This document shows positions 17,654-25,776 of a stretch of 64,000 bases of DNA, in pieces (the stretch's first letter is position 1; each line of letters opens with the position of its first letter). The notes below the pieces were generated by a model, which ran no database searches, was not told the origin of the DNA, and was given only the letters and a program-made list of their open reading frames with translations. The stretch lies in contig OZ245718.1 of NCBI GenBank assembly GCA_965227045.1, positions 1,674,001-1,738,000 of the forward strand. The letters run 5' to 3'. Source of the DNA: UBA10649 sp965227045 (GTDB taxonomy: Bacteria > Actinomycetota > Actinomycetes > S36-B12). The position numbers and the translations under genes are program-made.

Positions 17654-17677
17654 ATGAGCGCTCCGGCAGATCGGTGA
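17654..17677 (+). CDS. Seven-codon mini-ORF ahead of a small protein gene
   Basis: ATG 17654 has an ideal leaderless promoter box six bases upstream but encodes only MSAPADR before a TGA. That TGA overlaps the GTG of the next frame as GTGA, the arrangement used for translational coupling elsewhere in this window. It may be a leader peptide. It could also be the true N-terminus of the next gene, separated from it by a frameshift or a one-base sequencing error. Confidence 0.4.
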   Translation: MSAPADR

Positions 17678-18000
17678 GCATGGCGACCGCCGACGAGTTG
17701 CATGCCCTCGAGACCGAACTGGAGCGAGTGGTCGACCGCCTGAACGGGATGCCCCTGTATCGCGCCGCGACGGCCACCGACGCGTGCTACGCGGCTGCCG
17801 AGGAGCTCCTCGCACGCACGCGCGCCCTCGATAGACGAATGCCCGCCGACGTTGCGCTCCCCCGGCTCGCGCCGCACGGTCTCGGATCGCTGCTGGCGGT
17901 GATCGGGCGCGACTTCCTGAACGCGGCGAAGGCTGCGCCGCTGTCCGATGTCCAGCCCGTCACCGAGCGGCTGATCGAACTGCGGCGCAGCCTTCCGTAG
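17674..18000 (+). CDS. Small helical protein of unknown function
   Basis: A 108-residue, probably all-helical protein (LETELERVVDRLNGMPLYR, CYAAAEELLARTRALDR, PVTERLIELRRSLP) with no TM segment or signal peptide. I do not recognise the family. Codon use looks normal for this genome. GTG 17674 overlaps the stop of the preceding mini-ORF; ATG 17680 is a second possible start. If the mini-ORF is really in frame, the protein would gain seven residues. It lies between the divergent cystathionine beta-synthase and the convergent Bax inhibitor-1 gene. Confidence 0.6.
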   Translation: MSMATADELHALETELERVVDRLNGMPLYRAATATDACYAAAEELLARTRALDRRMPADVALPRLAPHGLGSLLAVIGRDFLNAAKAAPLSDVQPVTERLIELRRSLP

Positions 18001-18013
18001 CTGCGTTGTAGTG

Positions 18014-18847
18014 CTAGTTGCGCGTGATGATGGACAGCAGTCGCAAGAACTCCAGGTACAGCCAGATCAGCGTGACGAGCAGACCGAAGGCCATGCGCCA
18101 CGACTCCCGCTCGGGTGCGCCCTGCTTGATGCCCTGGCTGATGGCCTCGAAGTCGAGCAGGAGGAAGAATGCCGCGATCAGCACGCCGAAGACGCAGATG
18201 AGCAGGCCAATTCCGTCGATCCCGTGGAAGCCCCAGCCGCCACCCACTCCGAACAGGGCCGCGACGAGAGAGGCGAGGCCAAGCACCAGGTACGAGACGA
18301 ACGCGACCTTCATCACGCTCTTGAACTTCTCGGTGACCTTGATGATGCCGGTCAGGTACAGCGTCAGCATCACGCCGAACGTTGTCATCGTCGCGATGAC
18401 TGCCTGGAGCACGATGCCCTGGTACTCGTTGGACAGCGCCAAGGTGTTGTAGAAGTTGCTGATGCCGCCGAGGAACACGCCCTGGAAGACCGCGTAGAGA
18501 AGGATCAGCGGCGGGGACGGCACCTTCTTGAAGGCGTTGACCAGGCCAAGGCCAAGGCCGCCCAGCAAGCCAACCCACATGAGCCACGGCATGGAGATGA
18601 CGAGGTTCCACCCGATGACCGCGAAGATCACGGTGACGGCGAAAACGGCAAGGCACTTGACGATGACGTCGTTCATGGTCAGGCGGGCTCCGCCGCCTGC
18701 CGTGACCTGCTGGAACGCCGTATTGACGTCGGCCGCTCCGGCTCCGCCGGCGGCCGCCTGCGTGTAGGCGTTTACGCCTTCCGCATAGGCATAGCCGGAC
18801 TTGTCGTTCTTCTCATAGCGCGTGAGGACGGGGTTCGATGACTGCAT
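18014..18847 (-). CDS. Bax inhibitor-1/YccA family membrane protein
   Basis: A 277-residue protein with about seven TM helices after a soluble N-terminus. It starts MQSSNPVLTRYE, the usual opening of the actinobacterial BI-1-like (UPF0005) family. The C-terminal region carries the acidic residues typical of this family (FFLLLDFEAISQGIKQGAPERESW, then YLEFLRLL). Related proteins act as pH-sensitive calcium leak channels; here the function is inferred only from the family. ATG 18847 is preferred over the in-frame ATG 18883 on homology and because TAACGT lies seven bases upstream. Confidence 0.9.
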   Translation of the reverse strand: MQSSNPVLTRYEKNDKSGYAYAEGVNAYTQAAAGGAGAADVNTAFQQVTAGGGARLTMNDVIVKCLAVFAVTVIFAVIGWNLVISMPWLMWVGLLGGLGLGLVNAFKKVPSPPLILLYAVFQGVFLGGISNFYNTLALSNEYQGIVLQAVIATMTTFGVMLTLYLTGIIKVTEKFKSVMKVAFVSYLVLGLASLVAALFGVGGGWGFHGIDGIGLLICVFGVLIAAFFLLLDFEAISQGIKQGAPERESWRMAFGLLVTLIWLYLEFLRLLSIITRN

Positions 18848-18857
18848 GCTTTCCACG

Positions 18858-19073
18858 TTAACCGATGGGATCGGTTTCGCCAATTACGTCGCCCTCTATG
18901 ACGACGCGGCCTTCGGACAGCAGCCGGTCCCCAGGCGATGGGGTCGCAACGACCTGCTCATGCTGGCGGTCCAGATGCTCTCGTGCACGAGCGGCGGACG
19001 GGCTGTAGATCTCGTCGAAGACGCCGACGACGGACCCCGCACCTCTCGGCGAACTGCGACGCAACCACGACAT
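18858..19073 (-). CDS. Small protein, possibly DUF6191-like
   Basis: A 71-residue protein starting MSWLRRSSPRGAGSVVGVFDEIYSP, with a helical basic middle (SAARAREHLDRQHEQ) and an acidic end (GRVVIEGDVIGETD). The pattern recalls short actinobacterial proteins grouped as DUF6191, but I cannot confirm membership. It begins 27 bases after the tRNA-like gene on the same strand and may share its transcript. Its stop codon overlaps the likely -10 box of the Bax inhibitor-1 gene. The start is ATG 19073; sequence upstream in frame is tRNA and not protein-like. Confidence 0.6.
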   Translation of the reverse strand: MSWLRRSSPRGAGSVVGVFDEIYSPSAARAREHLDRQHEQVVATPSPGDRLLSEGRVVIEGDVIGETDPIG

Positions 19074-19100
19074 AAGGCCCACCGCTGCCTCCTCTCGCCG

Positions 19101-19174
19101 TGCCCCCAGAGGGGATCGAACCCTCACTGTGCCGGGTTTAAGCCGGGTGTCTCTGCCAGTTGGACTACAGGGGC
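19101..19174 (-). tRNA. Unusual tRNA with UAA anticodon and short variable loop
   Basis: The minus strand folds as a tRNA of 74 bases: acceptor GCCCCTG paired with TGGGGGC, discriminator A, and a perfect T arm (GAGGG TTCGATC CCCTC). The anticodon loop CTTAAAC sits on a CCGG/CCGG stem, which puts UAA at 34-36, a leucine UUA anticodon. That loop equals the loop I recall for actinobacterial tRNA-Leu(UAA). Yet the variable loop is only five bases (ACAGT), while leucine tRNAs have a long class II arm. The D stem has a C-A mismatch and pair 27-43 is C-C. CCA is not encoded. It may be a degenerate or special-purpose tRNA. Confidence 0.7.
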
Positions 19175-19185
19175 GCATGCCAACC

Positions 19186-19893
19186 CTAGGACCGAGCAAG
19201 GTCGACGGCGTTCGCGAACACGTCGTCGAGCATCGGCTCGGTCAGCCTTCTGGTGAACGTGTTCTGCTGGCTGGGGTGGTAAGACCCGAGTACCTGAACG
19301 GTTGTCGAGGCCAAAGAGATCGCGGTGAAGCGTGCCGCATGCCCGAAGGGCCGCCTTGGGCGCGGCAGGCTCCAGCCCTCCGACAGGAGAATGCGCTCGA
19401 CGGATTTCCAGGCCAGCCCGCCGAGCGCGACGATCACCTTGACCGTCGGCCCGACGATCCGCAGCTCGGACGCCAACCATGTCGAGCAGTTCGCAAACTC
19501 GTCGGGGGTGGGCTTGTTGTCCGGGGGCGCGCAGTGCACGGCGGCCGTGATTCGAACGTCCGTCAACGTCAGGCCGTCGCCGCGGGCCGTCGACGTCGGC
19601 TGCGACGCAAGCCCGGTTCGGTACAACGACGCGAAGAGCCAGTCGCCGCTGCGGTCGCCGGTGAACATGCGCCCGGTCCGATTGGCTCCATGGGCAGCGG
19701 GCGCAAGCCCGACGATCCAGATCGACGGCTCGGACGCCCCGAAGCCTGGAACCGCCCGACCCCAATACTCCTGGTCCGCGAATGATGCGCGCTTGACCCG
19801 GGCCACCTCCTCGCGCCACTCGACCAGGCGCGGGCAGCGTCGGCATTCGCAGACGGCCGCGTCGAGCGCACGCAGGTCGGCCGGCGCGTGCAC
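19186..19893 (-). CDS. Uracil-DNA glycosylase, family 5 (UDGb type)
   Basis: Removes uracil and other deaminated bases from DNA. The 235-residue protein has the family 5 active-site block GLAPAAHGANRTGRMFTGD and the C-terminal GSYHPSQQNTF. Four cysteines suited to a 4Fe-4S cluster are at CRRCPRL near the N-terminus, then AVHCAPP and FANCSTW. The family 4 signature GEAPG is absent, which supports family 5. The GTG start follows immediately after the stop of the dienelactone hydrolase gene, so the two are likely co-transcribed. Confidence 0.92.
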   Translation of the reverse strand: MHAPADLRALDAAVCECRRCPRLVEWREEVARVKRASFADQEYWGRAVPGFGASEPSIWIVGLAPAAHGANRTGRMFTGDRSGDWLFASLYRTGLASQPTSTARGDGLTLTDVRITAAVHCAPPDNKPTPDEFANCSTWLASELRIVGPTVKVIVALGGLAWKSVERILLSEGWSLPRPRRPFGHAARFTAISLASTTVQVLGSYHPSQQNTFTRRLTEPMLDDVFANAVDLARS

Positions 19894-20568
19894 CTAGGGA
19901 CGCAGGAAGTCGAGGATCCGCGTCCAGGCGAGTTCGGCGTTGTCCGCCTGGTAGACCTCAGGACGCGAGTCGTTGAAGAAGGCATGCACCCCGCCGGGGT
20001 AGTCGAACACCTCAGCGGATCCGCCGGCATCGGCGATCTCCGCTGCCAGGGCGGCGACCGCGGGAGCAGTGGCGGGGTTGTCGTGCTCGGCCAGGTGCAC
20101 CTGCGCTGCCTTGCCTGCGTACCGACTCCAGTCGGGTGCGTAGTGCGGCCACGGCATGGCGGGGTACAGGGCGATGGACTTGGTGATCGCGTCTGAGACT
20201 GTCGGCGCCAGGAGGGCGAGTCCGCCGCCCATGCAGAAGCCGATGACGCTGACCTCGTCTCCGACGACCTCGTCACGGGCGAGCAGGACATCGGCAGCCG
20301 CGGCAAGATCGACGGCCACCTGCTCGATCGACAGTCCCATCATGAGCTTCCCGGCCTCGTCGGGCTCGGTCGTCTGCTCGCCGCGGTAGTGGTCGACGGC
20401 CATGGCCACGAAGCCAGCGGCGGCGAACCTGCGGACCAGGTCGTGCACGTGCGGGACCAGCCCCCACCACTCCTGGACCACGATGAGGCCCGGCCCGGTG
20501 CCCGAGTCGGGCACCGCAAAGAAGGTGGGCACTGCCTCGCCGCTGATGTCGATCGTCATGTCTGCCAT
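19894..20568 (-). CDS. Dienelactone hydrolase family protein
   Basis: A 224-residue alpha/beta hydrolase of the dienelactone hydrolase family. The nucleophile is the Cys in GFCMGGGLA, the acid lies near the HLAEHDNPAT segment, and the catalytic His is in YPGGVHAFFND. The N-terminal VVQEWWGLVPHVHDLVRRF is typical. Family members open dienelactones in chlorocatechol breakdown, but many have other ester substrates; nothing nearby points to aromatic degradation. ATG 20568 is chosen because the conserved sequence starts just after it and an upstream in-frame extension is not protein-like. Confidence 0.92.
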   Translation of the reverse strand: MADMTIDISGEAVPTFFAVPDSGTGPGLIVVQEWWGLVPHVHDLVRRFAAAGFVAMAVDHYRGEQTTEPDEAGKLMMGLSIEQVAVDLAAAADVLLARDEVVGDEVSVIGFCMGGGLALLAPTVSDAITKSIALYPAMPWPHYAPDWSRYAGKAAQVHLAEHDNPATAPAVAALAAEIADAGGSAEVFDYPGGVHAFFNDSRPEVYQADNAELAWTRILDFLRP

Positions 20569-20587
20569 GACCGCAGTATGCCTCGAC

Positions 20588-21943
20588 TCAGGCGCGCGGC
20601 TGGGCCAGTTGCTCGCGGTACCAGTGCGCGCTGTCCTTTGGCGTGCGCTCGCCGGTGGCCGGGTCGACACGGACGATACCGAACTTCATCGTCCAGCCAG
20701 ACGCCCACTCGAGGTTGTCGAGCAGGCTCCACGCGAAGTAGCCCCGGATATCGAAGCCGTTCTCCCGCGCACGCAGCAGCACGCGGATGTGGTCCTTGAT
20801 GTACTCGGTGCGAATCGGGTCGTGGATTCCCGACTCGTCGGTGACCTCATCGACGGCCGCACCGTTCTCGCAGACCCACAGTGGCACGCCTGGCAGCGCA
20901 TTCGTTGCCTGCCGCAGGGCCAGGTCGATGCCCTCGGGAAGAATCTCCCAGCCCATATGGGTCAGCGGTGCCCTCGGCGCAAAGCTCAACGGCGGACAGG
21001 CCGGGAACATGCGGGTCTCCTGGCCGATCGCGTCGACGTCGGCCGTGTTGGGCGGAGCGACGCGCATGACCGTGTAGTAGTTCTCACCGAGCCAGTCGAT
21101 CTTCGTCGACATGACCGCGCGATCCGCGTCGTCGACGAAGGCCCAGTCGGTCACCGACGCGCACGACTCGACGAGGTCCTCGGGAATCCCGCGGCCGGCG
21201 AGCAGGTCGAGGAACAGCCGGTTCTGCAGCCCGTCGATGTGCTGGGCCGCCTTATCCATCTCCGGCGCCTCGCTGATGATCGGGATGAGGTTGAGCACCA
21301 CGCCCAGGTTCTTCGCGCCGACAGCACGCAGGCGCTCGACGGCCAGGCCGTGCCCGAGGATCAGGTGGTAGGCCGCGGCCAGCGATGCGCCCGGCTCGGT
21401 GCGCCCCGGCGCGAAGTAGCCGGCGCAGTAGCCAAGGAACGCACTGCACCACGGCTCGTTGAGCGTCGCCCACCGGTCGACGCGGTCCGCGAAGTGGCGG
21501 CCCATCGCCTCGGCGTAGTCGGCGAAGTACTCGGCGGTGTCGCGGTTGGTCCAGCCGCCCTTGTCCTCCAGCACGCTCGGGAGGTCCCAGTGGAAGAGCG
21601 TCGCCACCGGCTTGATGCCACGCGCGAGCAGCCCGTCGACAAGCCGGTCGTAGAACGCCAGGCCGTCCGCCGACAGCGTGCCGGTGCCGTCGGGCATCAC
21701 CCGCGGCCAGCTGATCGAGAAGCGGTAGGCATCGACGCCGAGCCAGGCCAGGAGGTCGAGGTCCTCGTCGAGACGATGCACGTGGTCGCACGCGGGCTCG
21801 CCCGTGCTCCCGTCGACGATCGCGCCCGGGATCAGCGCGAAGTCATCCCAGTTGCAGCGACCCCGGCCGGCAACGTCGCCCTCGATCTGCCATGACGAAG
21901 TGGCGACTCCGAGTTCGAAGTCGCGCGGGACAACCAGATCCAT
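20588..21943 (-). CDS. GH1 family beta-glucosidase
   Basis: A 451-residue glycoside hydrolase family 1 enzyme. The acid/base Glu163 is in TLNEPWC and the nucleophile Glu359 is in WVCENGAA, where the common ITENG reads VCENG. Other marks are FELGVATSSWQIEG at the N-terminus, DAYRFSISWPRV, KPVATLFHWDLP and YFAWSLLDNLEWASGW. There is no signal peptide, so it acts on sugars already taken up. It follows the two permease genes by six bases and belongs to the sugar transport operon, suggesting that the imported sugars include beta-glucosides such as cellobiose. Confidence 0.95.
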   Translation of the reverse strand: MDLVVPRDFELGVATSSWQIEGDVAGRGRCNWDDFALIPGAIVDGSTGEPACDHVHRLDEDLDLLAWLGVDAYRFSISWPRVMPDGTGTLSADGLAFYDRLVDGLLARGIKPVATLFHWDLPSVLEDKGGWTNRDTAEYFADYAEAMGRHFADRVDRWATLNEPWCSAFLGYCAGYFAPGRTEPGASLAAAYHLILGHGLAVERLRAVGAKNLGVVLNLIPIISEAPEMDKAAQHIDGLQNRLFLDLLAGRGIPEDLVESCASVTDWAFVDDADRAVMSTKIDWLGENYYTVMRVAPPNTADVDAIGQETRMFPACPPLSFAPRAPLTHMGWEILPEGIDLALRQATNALPGVPLWVCENGAAVDEVTDESGIHDPIRTEYIKDHIRVLLRARENGFDIRGYFAWSLLDNLEWASGWTMKFGIVRVDPATGERTPKDSAHWYREQLAQPRA

Positions 21944-21949
21944 GAATAC

Positions 21950-22933
21950 CTATCCCTTGACGGAGCCCGCGAGCAGTCCTCGCACGAAGAATCGCTGCAG
22001 CGAGAAGAACACGATGAGCGGAACGATGATCGCCACGAACGCGCCCGCGGTAACCAGATGGAGCTGGGATCCGTAGGACCCCTTGATATTGGCCAGATAG
22101 GCGGTGATGGGCGCGACGTTCGGGGTTCCCCCTGCGAACGTCAACGCGACAAGCAAGTCGTTCCACACCCACAGGAACTGGAAGATCGCGAACGATGCGA
22201 TGGCCGGGACCGTCAGGGGCAGCACGAGCTTGCGGAAGATGAGGAAGTGGCTCGCGCCGTCGACGCGGGCGGCCTCGAAGAGTTCGCGAGGCAGCTGGTT
22301 GATGAAGTTGTGCAGCAGGAAGATCGCGAGCGGCAGCGCGAACATGGTGTGCGCGATCCACAGGGGTATGTAGGTGCCGACGAAGATCGACTGCTCGGTG
22401 CCCGGCTTGTTCAAGTCAGGGAAGAGCGGGATCGGCCCCAGGCTCCAGCCCTTGCTGAACATGGTGAGCAGCGGGAGCAGCGACATCTGCAGTGGGATGA
22501 CCTGCAACGCGAAGATCGTGAAGAAGATGAACGTCGAGCCCTTGAACGGGATCCATGCGATCGCGTACGCAGCCATGCACGCAATAACCAGCGGGAAGAT
22601 CGCGGCCGGGATGGCGATGGCGAACGAGTTGAAGAAGTAGGGGGCGATGCCGTTAGGGATCGTCGTGCCGCCGGTGATGACCTGGCTGTAGTTGTCCAGG
22701 GTCATGGTCGGATTCGTGAAGATCGTCCACCAGCCGGAGTTCTGCGCCTCGTACGAGGGACGCAGCGAGGTGACGAGCAGGCCGAAGGTCGGGATGGTCC
22801 ACAGGATCGTGATGAGGATGACGACACCGGTCGCCCACGGGCTGCTCAGCTTGCGGCGCGCAGCCTGAGGGATCGTCTCCTCAGGAAGCTGTGCCTGCGG
22901 CATCGGGATGATCTCGTGCGCTTCGACGCTCAT
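21950..22933 (-). CDS. Sugar ABC transporter permease, MalG type
   Basis: A 327-residue inner membrane subunit with six TM helices and the EAA loop that contacts the ATPase (ELFEAARVDGASHFLIFRKLVLPLT). The protein ends RFFVRGLLAGSVKG, the standard MalG-family C-terminus. The N-terminal 35 residues are polar and cytoplasmic. It overlaps the MalF-type gene by four bases. The partner ATPase is encoded on the other strand beyond the binding protein. Confidence 0.95.
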   Translation of the reverse strand: MSVEAHEIIPMPQAQLPEETIPQAARRKLSSPWATGVVILITILWTIPTFGLLVTSLRPSYEAQNSGWWTIFTNPTMTLDNYSQVITGGTTIPNGIAPYFFNSFAIAIPAAIFPLVIACMAAYAIAWIPFKGSTFIFFTIFALQVIPLQMSLLPLLTMFSKGWSLGPIPLFPDLNKPGTEQSIFVGTYIPLWIAHTMFALPLAIFLLHNFINQLPRELFEAARVDGASHFLIFRKLVLPLTVPAIASFAIFQFLWVWNDLLVALTFAGGTPNVAPITAYLANIKGSYGSQLHLVTAGAFVAIIVPLIVFFSLQRFFVRGLLAGSVKG

Positions 22934-23910
22934 CGGATCGTGCGCTCCTTCCGCAGTTGAAGCACGTTGTAGACGATCAGTGGGACGACGCCGACGAACA
23001 GGACGACCGCCAGAGCGCTGCCGCGGCCCACGTCGAACTGAACGAACGACTGCGCGTACATCTCGTTCGCGACGACTTGCGTTCCGAAGTTGCCGTTGGT
23101 CATGACACGGACGATGTCGAAGACCTTCAGGACAGCGATGACGATGGTGGTCAGGACGACGATGAGCGTTCCGCGAACCATCGGGATGGTCACTCGGCTG
23201 AACAGCTTCCAGCCCGTCGCTCCGTCGAGTTCGGCGGCTTCCACGACGTCACCAGGGATGGCCTTGATCGCGGCCGACAGAACGACCATGGCGAAGCCGA
23301 CCTGGATCCAGATCATGATGACCATGAGGAAGAAGTTGTTCCATGGCTGCCACAGCAGCCAGTTGGGCGGGTCGTCCATGCCGGCCCACTGCGCAAGCTG
23401 GCTCAGGAGACCGACCTGCGTGCCGGCGGGGTCGCGGTACTCGTAGACCAGTCCCCAGATGATGCCGGCGCCGACGAAGGAGATCGCCATGGGCATGAAG
23501 ATCAGGGACTTGGAGATCGACTCGCGACGCATGCGGTCAAGCAGAAGGGCGAGGGTCAGGCCCAGGGACGTGGATACCAGCGGCGCAATGATGATCCACA
23601 GCACCGTGTTGATGAGGAACTTCCGGTTCTCCTCCGTCGTGAAGATCCAGGAGAAGTTCGAGAGGCCGACGAACTCGGTTCCGCTCGCGTTCTTGAAGCT
23701 GCCGACGGTGGTGAGGAACGCGGGGGCGATGAGGCCGTACGCGAGCAGCACGATCGCTGGGCCGAGGAAGACGATGATCGCCGCAGGGAACTGCAGCTTG
23801 CCCTTCGCCCGTGCGCCAATGAAGAAAACGATGAGAAGTAGGCCAAGGAAGATCGCTACCGCGGCCAGGCCGGTGCCGACTTTCGCTAGTCCGGAGGTGA
23901 GCTCCTCCAC
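22930..23910 (-). CDS. Sugar ABC transporter permease, MalF type
   Basis: A 326-residue permease. It has about seven to eight hydrophobic helices and an EAA loop (GDVVEAAELDGATGWKLFSRVTIPMV). Between early helices lies a periplasm-facing segment (FKNASGTEFVGLSNFSWIF) resembling those of AglF-like alpha-glucoside permeases. It forms a heterodimer with the MalG-type protein encoded next. A 140-base spacer with two strong hairpins separates it from the upstream binding protein gene, so its expression is probably set below that of the binding protein. Confidence 0.94.
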   Translation of the reverse strand: MEELTSGLAKVGTGLAAVAIFLGLLLIVFFIGARAKGKLQFPAAIIVFLGPAIVLLAYGLIAPAFLTTVGSFKNASGTEFVGLSNFSWIFTTEENRKFLINTVLWIIIAPLVSTSLGLTLALLLDRMRRESISKSLIFMPMAISFVGAGIIWGLVYEYRDPAGTQVGLLSQLAQWAGMDDPPNWLLWQPWNNFFLMVIMIWIQVGFAMVVLSAAIKAIPGDVVEAAELDGATGWKLFSRVTIPMVRGTLIVVLTTIVIAVLKVFDIVRVMTNGNFGTQVVANEMYAQSFVQFDVGRGSALAVVLFVGVVPLIVYNVLQLRKERTIR

Positions 23911-23955
23911 CGAACCTTCCTCTCTCGTTGTCTGAGCGTGAAACCAGGAGACTCT

Positions 23956-24011
23956 GGCCTCACATGATGAGGCCGGGGTCCGAAGATGTGTTTACACCCT
24001 GCGGACCCCGG
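23956..24011 (-). promoter_or_regulatory. Paired hairpins between binding protein and permease genes
   Basis: GGCCTCA (23956-23962) pairs with TGAGGCC (23968-23974). CCGGGGTCCG (23973-23982) pairs with CGGACCCCGG (24002-24011), with a GTGT/ACAC helix inside its loop. The two stems share two bases, so they compete. They lie in the spacer after the binding protein gene, where such structures usually stabilise the upstream mRNA or stop part of the transcription. Confidence 0.7.
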
Positions 24012-24050
24012 CGCTCAGTCATTCCGAGCAACTAGCCGGTGCTCCCTTGA

Positions 24051-25472
24051 TCAGGAAGCGGGCCACGCTGCATCGATCGCCTGCAGAACAGCCTGCGTCG
24101 GCTTGTCCTCAGCGAACCACGCCGTCATCTGCGTCCACTCCGCACCCGCACCGACAGCAGCCGGCATCAGGTCAGAAGCGTCGAAGCGGAAGACGCCGGT
24201 CGGATCGGTGAGGTACTTCGCCGACAGTGCTGCAATGGCGTCGGTGTAGGTGTCCAGCGGAACTCCGCTGTTCGCCGACACCCAGCCGCCGGGCTGTGCT
24301 GCACGGGCGGTTGCGTACTCAGCCGAGGACAGGTACGTCTGCACGGCCTGGACCTCGGGACGGTCGGAGAATGCGGTGGTGAACTCGCCGCCGCCGACGA
24401 CCGGGTTGGGTGCAACAGCCTCGTCGATCTGGGGCAGGAAGAAGGCGAACACGTCGCCGTCCTCAGCCACGACCGCACCGGGCTTGAAGGACTCCCACTG
24501 GGCCGCGTAGAACGAGGCCTGCTGGAGCATGCCGCACTTGCCGTCGAGGATCGGCTTGCCCGCATCCTGGAAAGCAGTGGTGGCGATGGTCTGGACGTTG
24601 CCGAAGCCCGCGTTGACGTAGTCAGCGTTCTTCATCCAGCCAGCGAGGGTGTCCATGGCCTTGGTGATCTCAGGCGAGTCGAACTTGACGGTGTGCGCGA
24701 CCCACTGGTCGTACACGTCGCCGCCCGACTGACGGAGAACAACCTGCTCGAGCCAGTCAGTGGCCGGCCAGCCGGTGGCTCCACCGGACTCGATGCCGCC
24801 ACACCACGGCTTCACGCCGTCCTTGACCATCTGGTCGCTCAGCGCGAAGAGCTCGTCCCACGTGGTGGGGACGGTGTAGCCCTTCTCGGCGAACACCTTC
24901 GGCGAGTACCACACGAACGACTTCATGTTCGAGCTGTTCGGGGCGGCGTAGAAGGTGCCGTCAACCGTGCCGTAGGACTTCCACGCCGGGTTGAAGTACT
25001 TGTCGACGTTGTCCGCCACTGACTGCGGTGCCGGAACCGGTCCGCCTGCCTGGACGAGCTTGGCGAGGAGGCCAGGCTGCGGGATCCACGCGAGGTCGGG
25101 GGCGTTGCCACCGGCGATGCGGGTCGGCAGCTGTGCCTCGAACTGGTCGCTTCCTTCGTACACGATGTCGATACCCGTGCAGTCCTCGAAGGGCTTCCAC
25201 GCGTCCTCGTAGCGCTGCTGCTCGGGCGGCAGAACTGAGGTGAACAGGGTCACACTGGTGCCCTCGTGACCGGTGTAGGCGGCGTACGCCTCGCAACCGG
25301 CCGGGACGGCAGCAGCACTGCTTGCCGGCGCTGCTTCGCTTGCTGTAGAGGCAGCAGCCTCGCTGCTGCTGCTATCGCTCGAGGAGCTTGACCCGCAGGC
25401 GGCGAGCAGCATGCTTGCTGCAACACCACCGACGAGGATCGCTGCCCCACGGCGCCGCAATGTTGCGGTCAT
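24051..25472 (-). CDS. Sugar ABC transporter substrate-binding lipoprotein
   Basis: A 473-residue lipoprotein. The signal peptide ends in the lipobox LLAAC with lipidated Cys26, and a Ser/Ala-rich linker reaches to about residue 57. The rest is a MalE-like two-lobe binding fold (LPTRIAGGNAPDLAWIPQPG, PTTWDELFALSDQMV, GKCGMLQQASFYAAQW). The wording is close to AglE-type alpha-glucoside binding proteins, though the ligand is not certain. ATG 25472 has AAGGAG eight bases ahead. It is the first gene of the operon running on to the permeases and beta-glucosidase. Confidence 0.94.
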   Translation of the reverse strand: MTATLRRRGAAILVGGVAASMLLAACGSSSSSDSSSSEAAASTASEAAPASSAAAVPAGCEAYAAYTGHEGTSVTLFTSVLPPEQQRYEDAWKPFEDCTGIDIVYEGSDQFEAQLPTRIAGGNAPDLAWIPQPGLLAKLVQAGGPVPAPQSVADNVDKYFNPAWKSYGTVDGTFYAAPNSSNMKSFVWYSPKVFAEKGYTVPTTWDELFALSDQMVKDGVKPWCGGIESGGATGWPATDWLEQVVLRQSGGDVYDQWVAHTVKFDSPEITKAMDTLAGWMKNADYVNAGFGNVQTIATTAFQDAGKPILDGKCGMLQQASFYAAQWESFKPGAVVAEDGDVFAFFLPQIDEAVAPNPVVGGGEFTTAFSDRPEVQAVQTYLSSAEYATARAAQPGGWVSANSGVPLDTYTDAIAALSAKYLTDPTGVFRFDASDLMPAAVGAGAEWTQMTAWFAEDKPTQAVLQAIDAAWPAS

Positions 25473-25580
25473 GGATTCTCCTTGACTTCACGGATCGACG
25501 GGGAAGGTCCCCGGCGGGCGGCCGTTCAAGCGGACTCGAACGACGTAAACGCTGTCATCTTGTCCCTTCCCGGAGGCCTG

Positions 25581-25666
25581 TTGCAACCGCTTTGGGTGCA
25601 AGTAGCCGATGTAACCATCACAATTTGATATACGAGGGCAACGCGAATCTCTGCAACCGGCTTGCA
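25581..25666 (-). promoter_or_regulatory. LacI-controlled promoter of the sugar operon
   Basis: The 304-base gap 25473-25776 between the divergent binding protein and ATPase genes holds this control region. The palindrome TGCAACCGGCTTGCA (25652-25666) is a LacI-family operator. It overlaps a minus-strand -35 TTGCAG (25656-25651), and -10 TATATC (25632-25627) lies 18 bases further on. A second, weaker operator (TGCAACCGCTTTGG, 25582-25595) falls in the untranslated leader. No other gene or structure was seen in the gap. Confidence 0.65.
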
Positions 25667-25776
25667 TGAGCGTTCTTCGCGACGGGCAGCCAACGCTTAC
25701 TTCGGTCCGCTACCGTTCGGGCATCACTTCCACTACGGATCGTCCGGCACGTTCCTGCCGGTGAAGGGATCTCGCC

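Noticed and set aside
25473..25776. Possible small gene in the 304-base divergent region
   Set aside because: No frame with start, ribosome site and sensible composition was found; operators and promoters explain the space.
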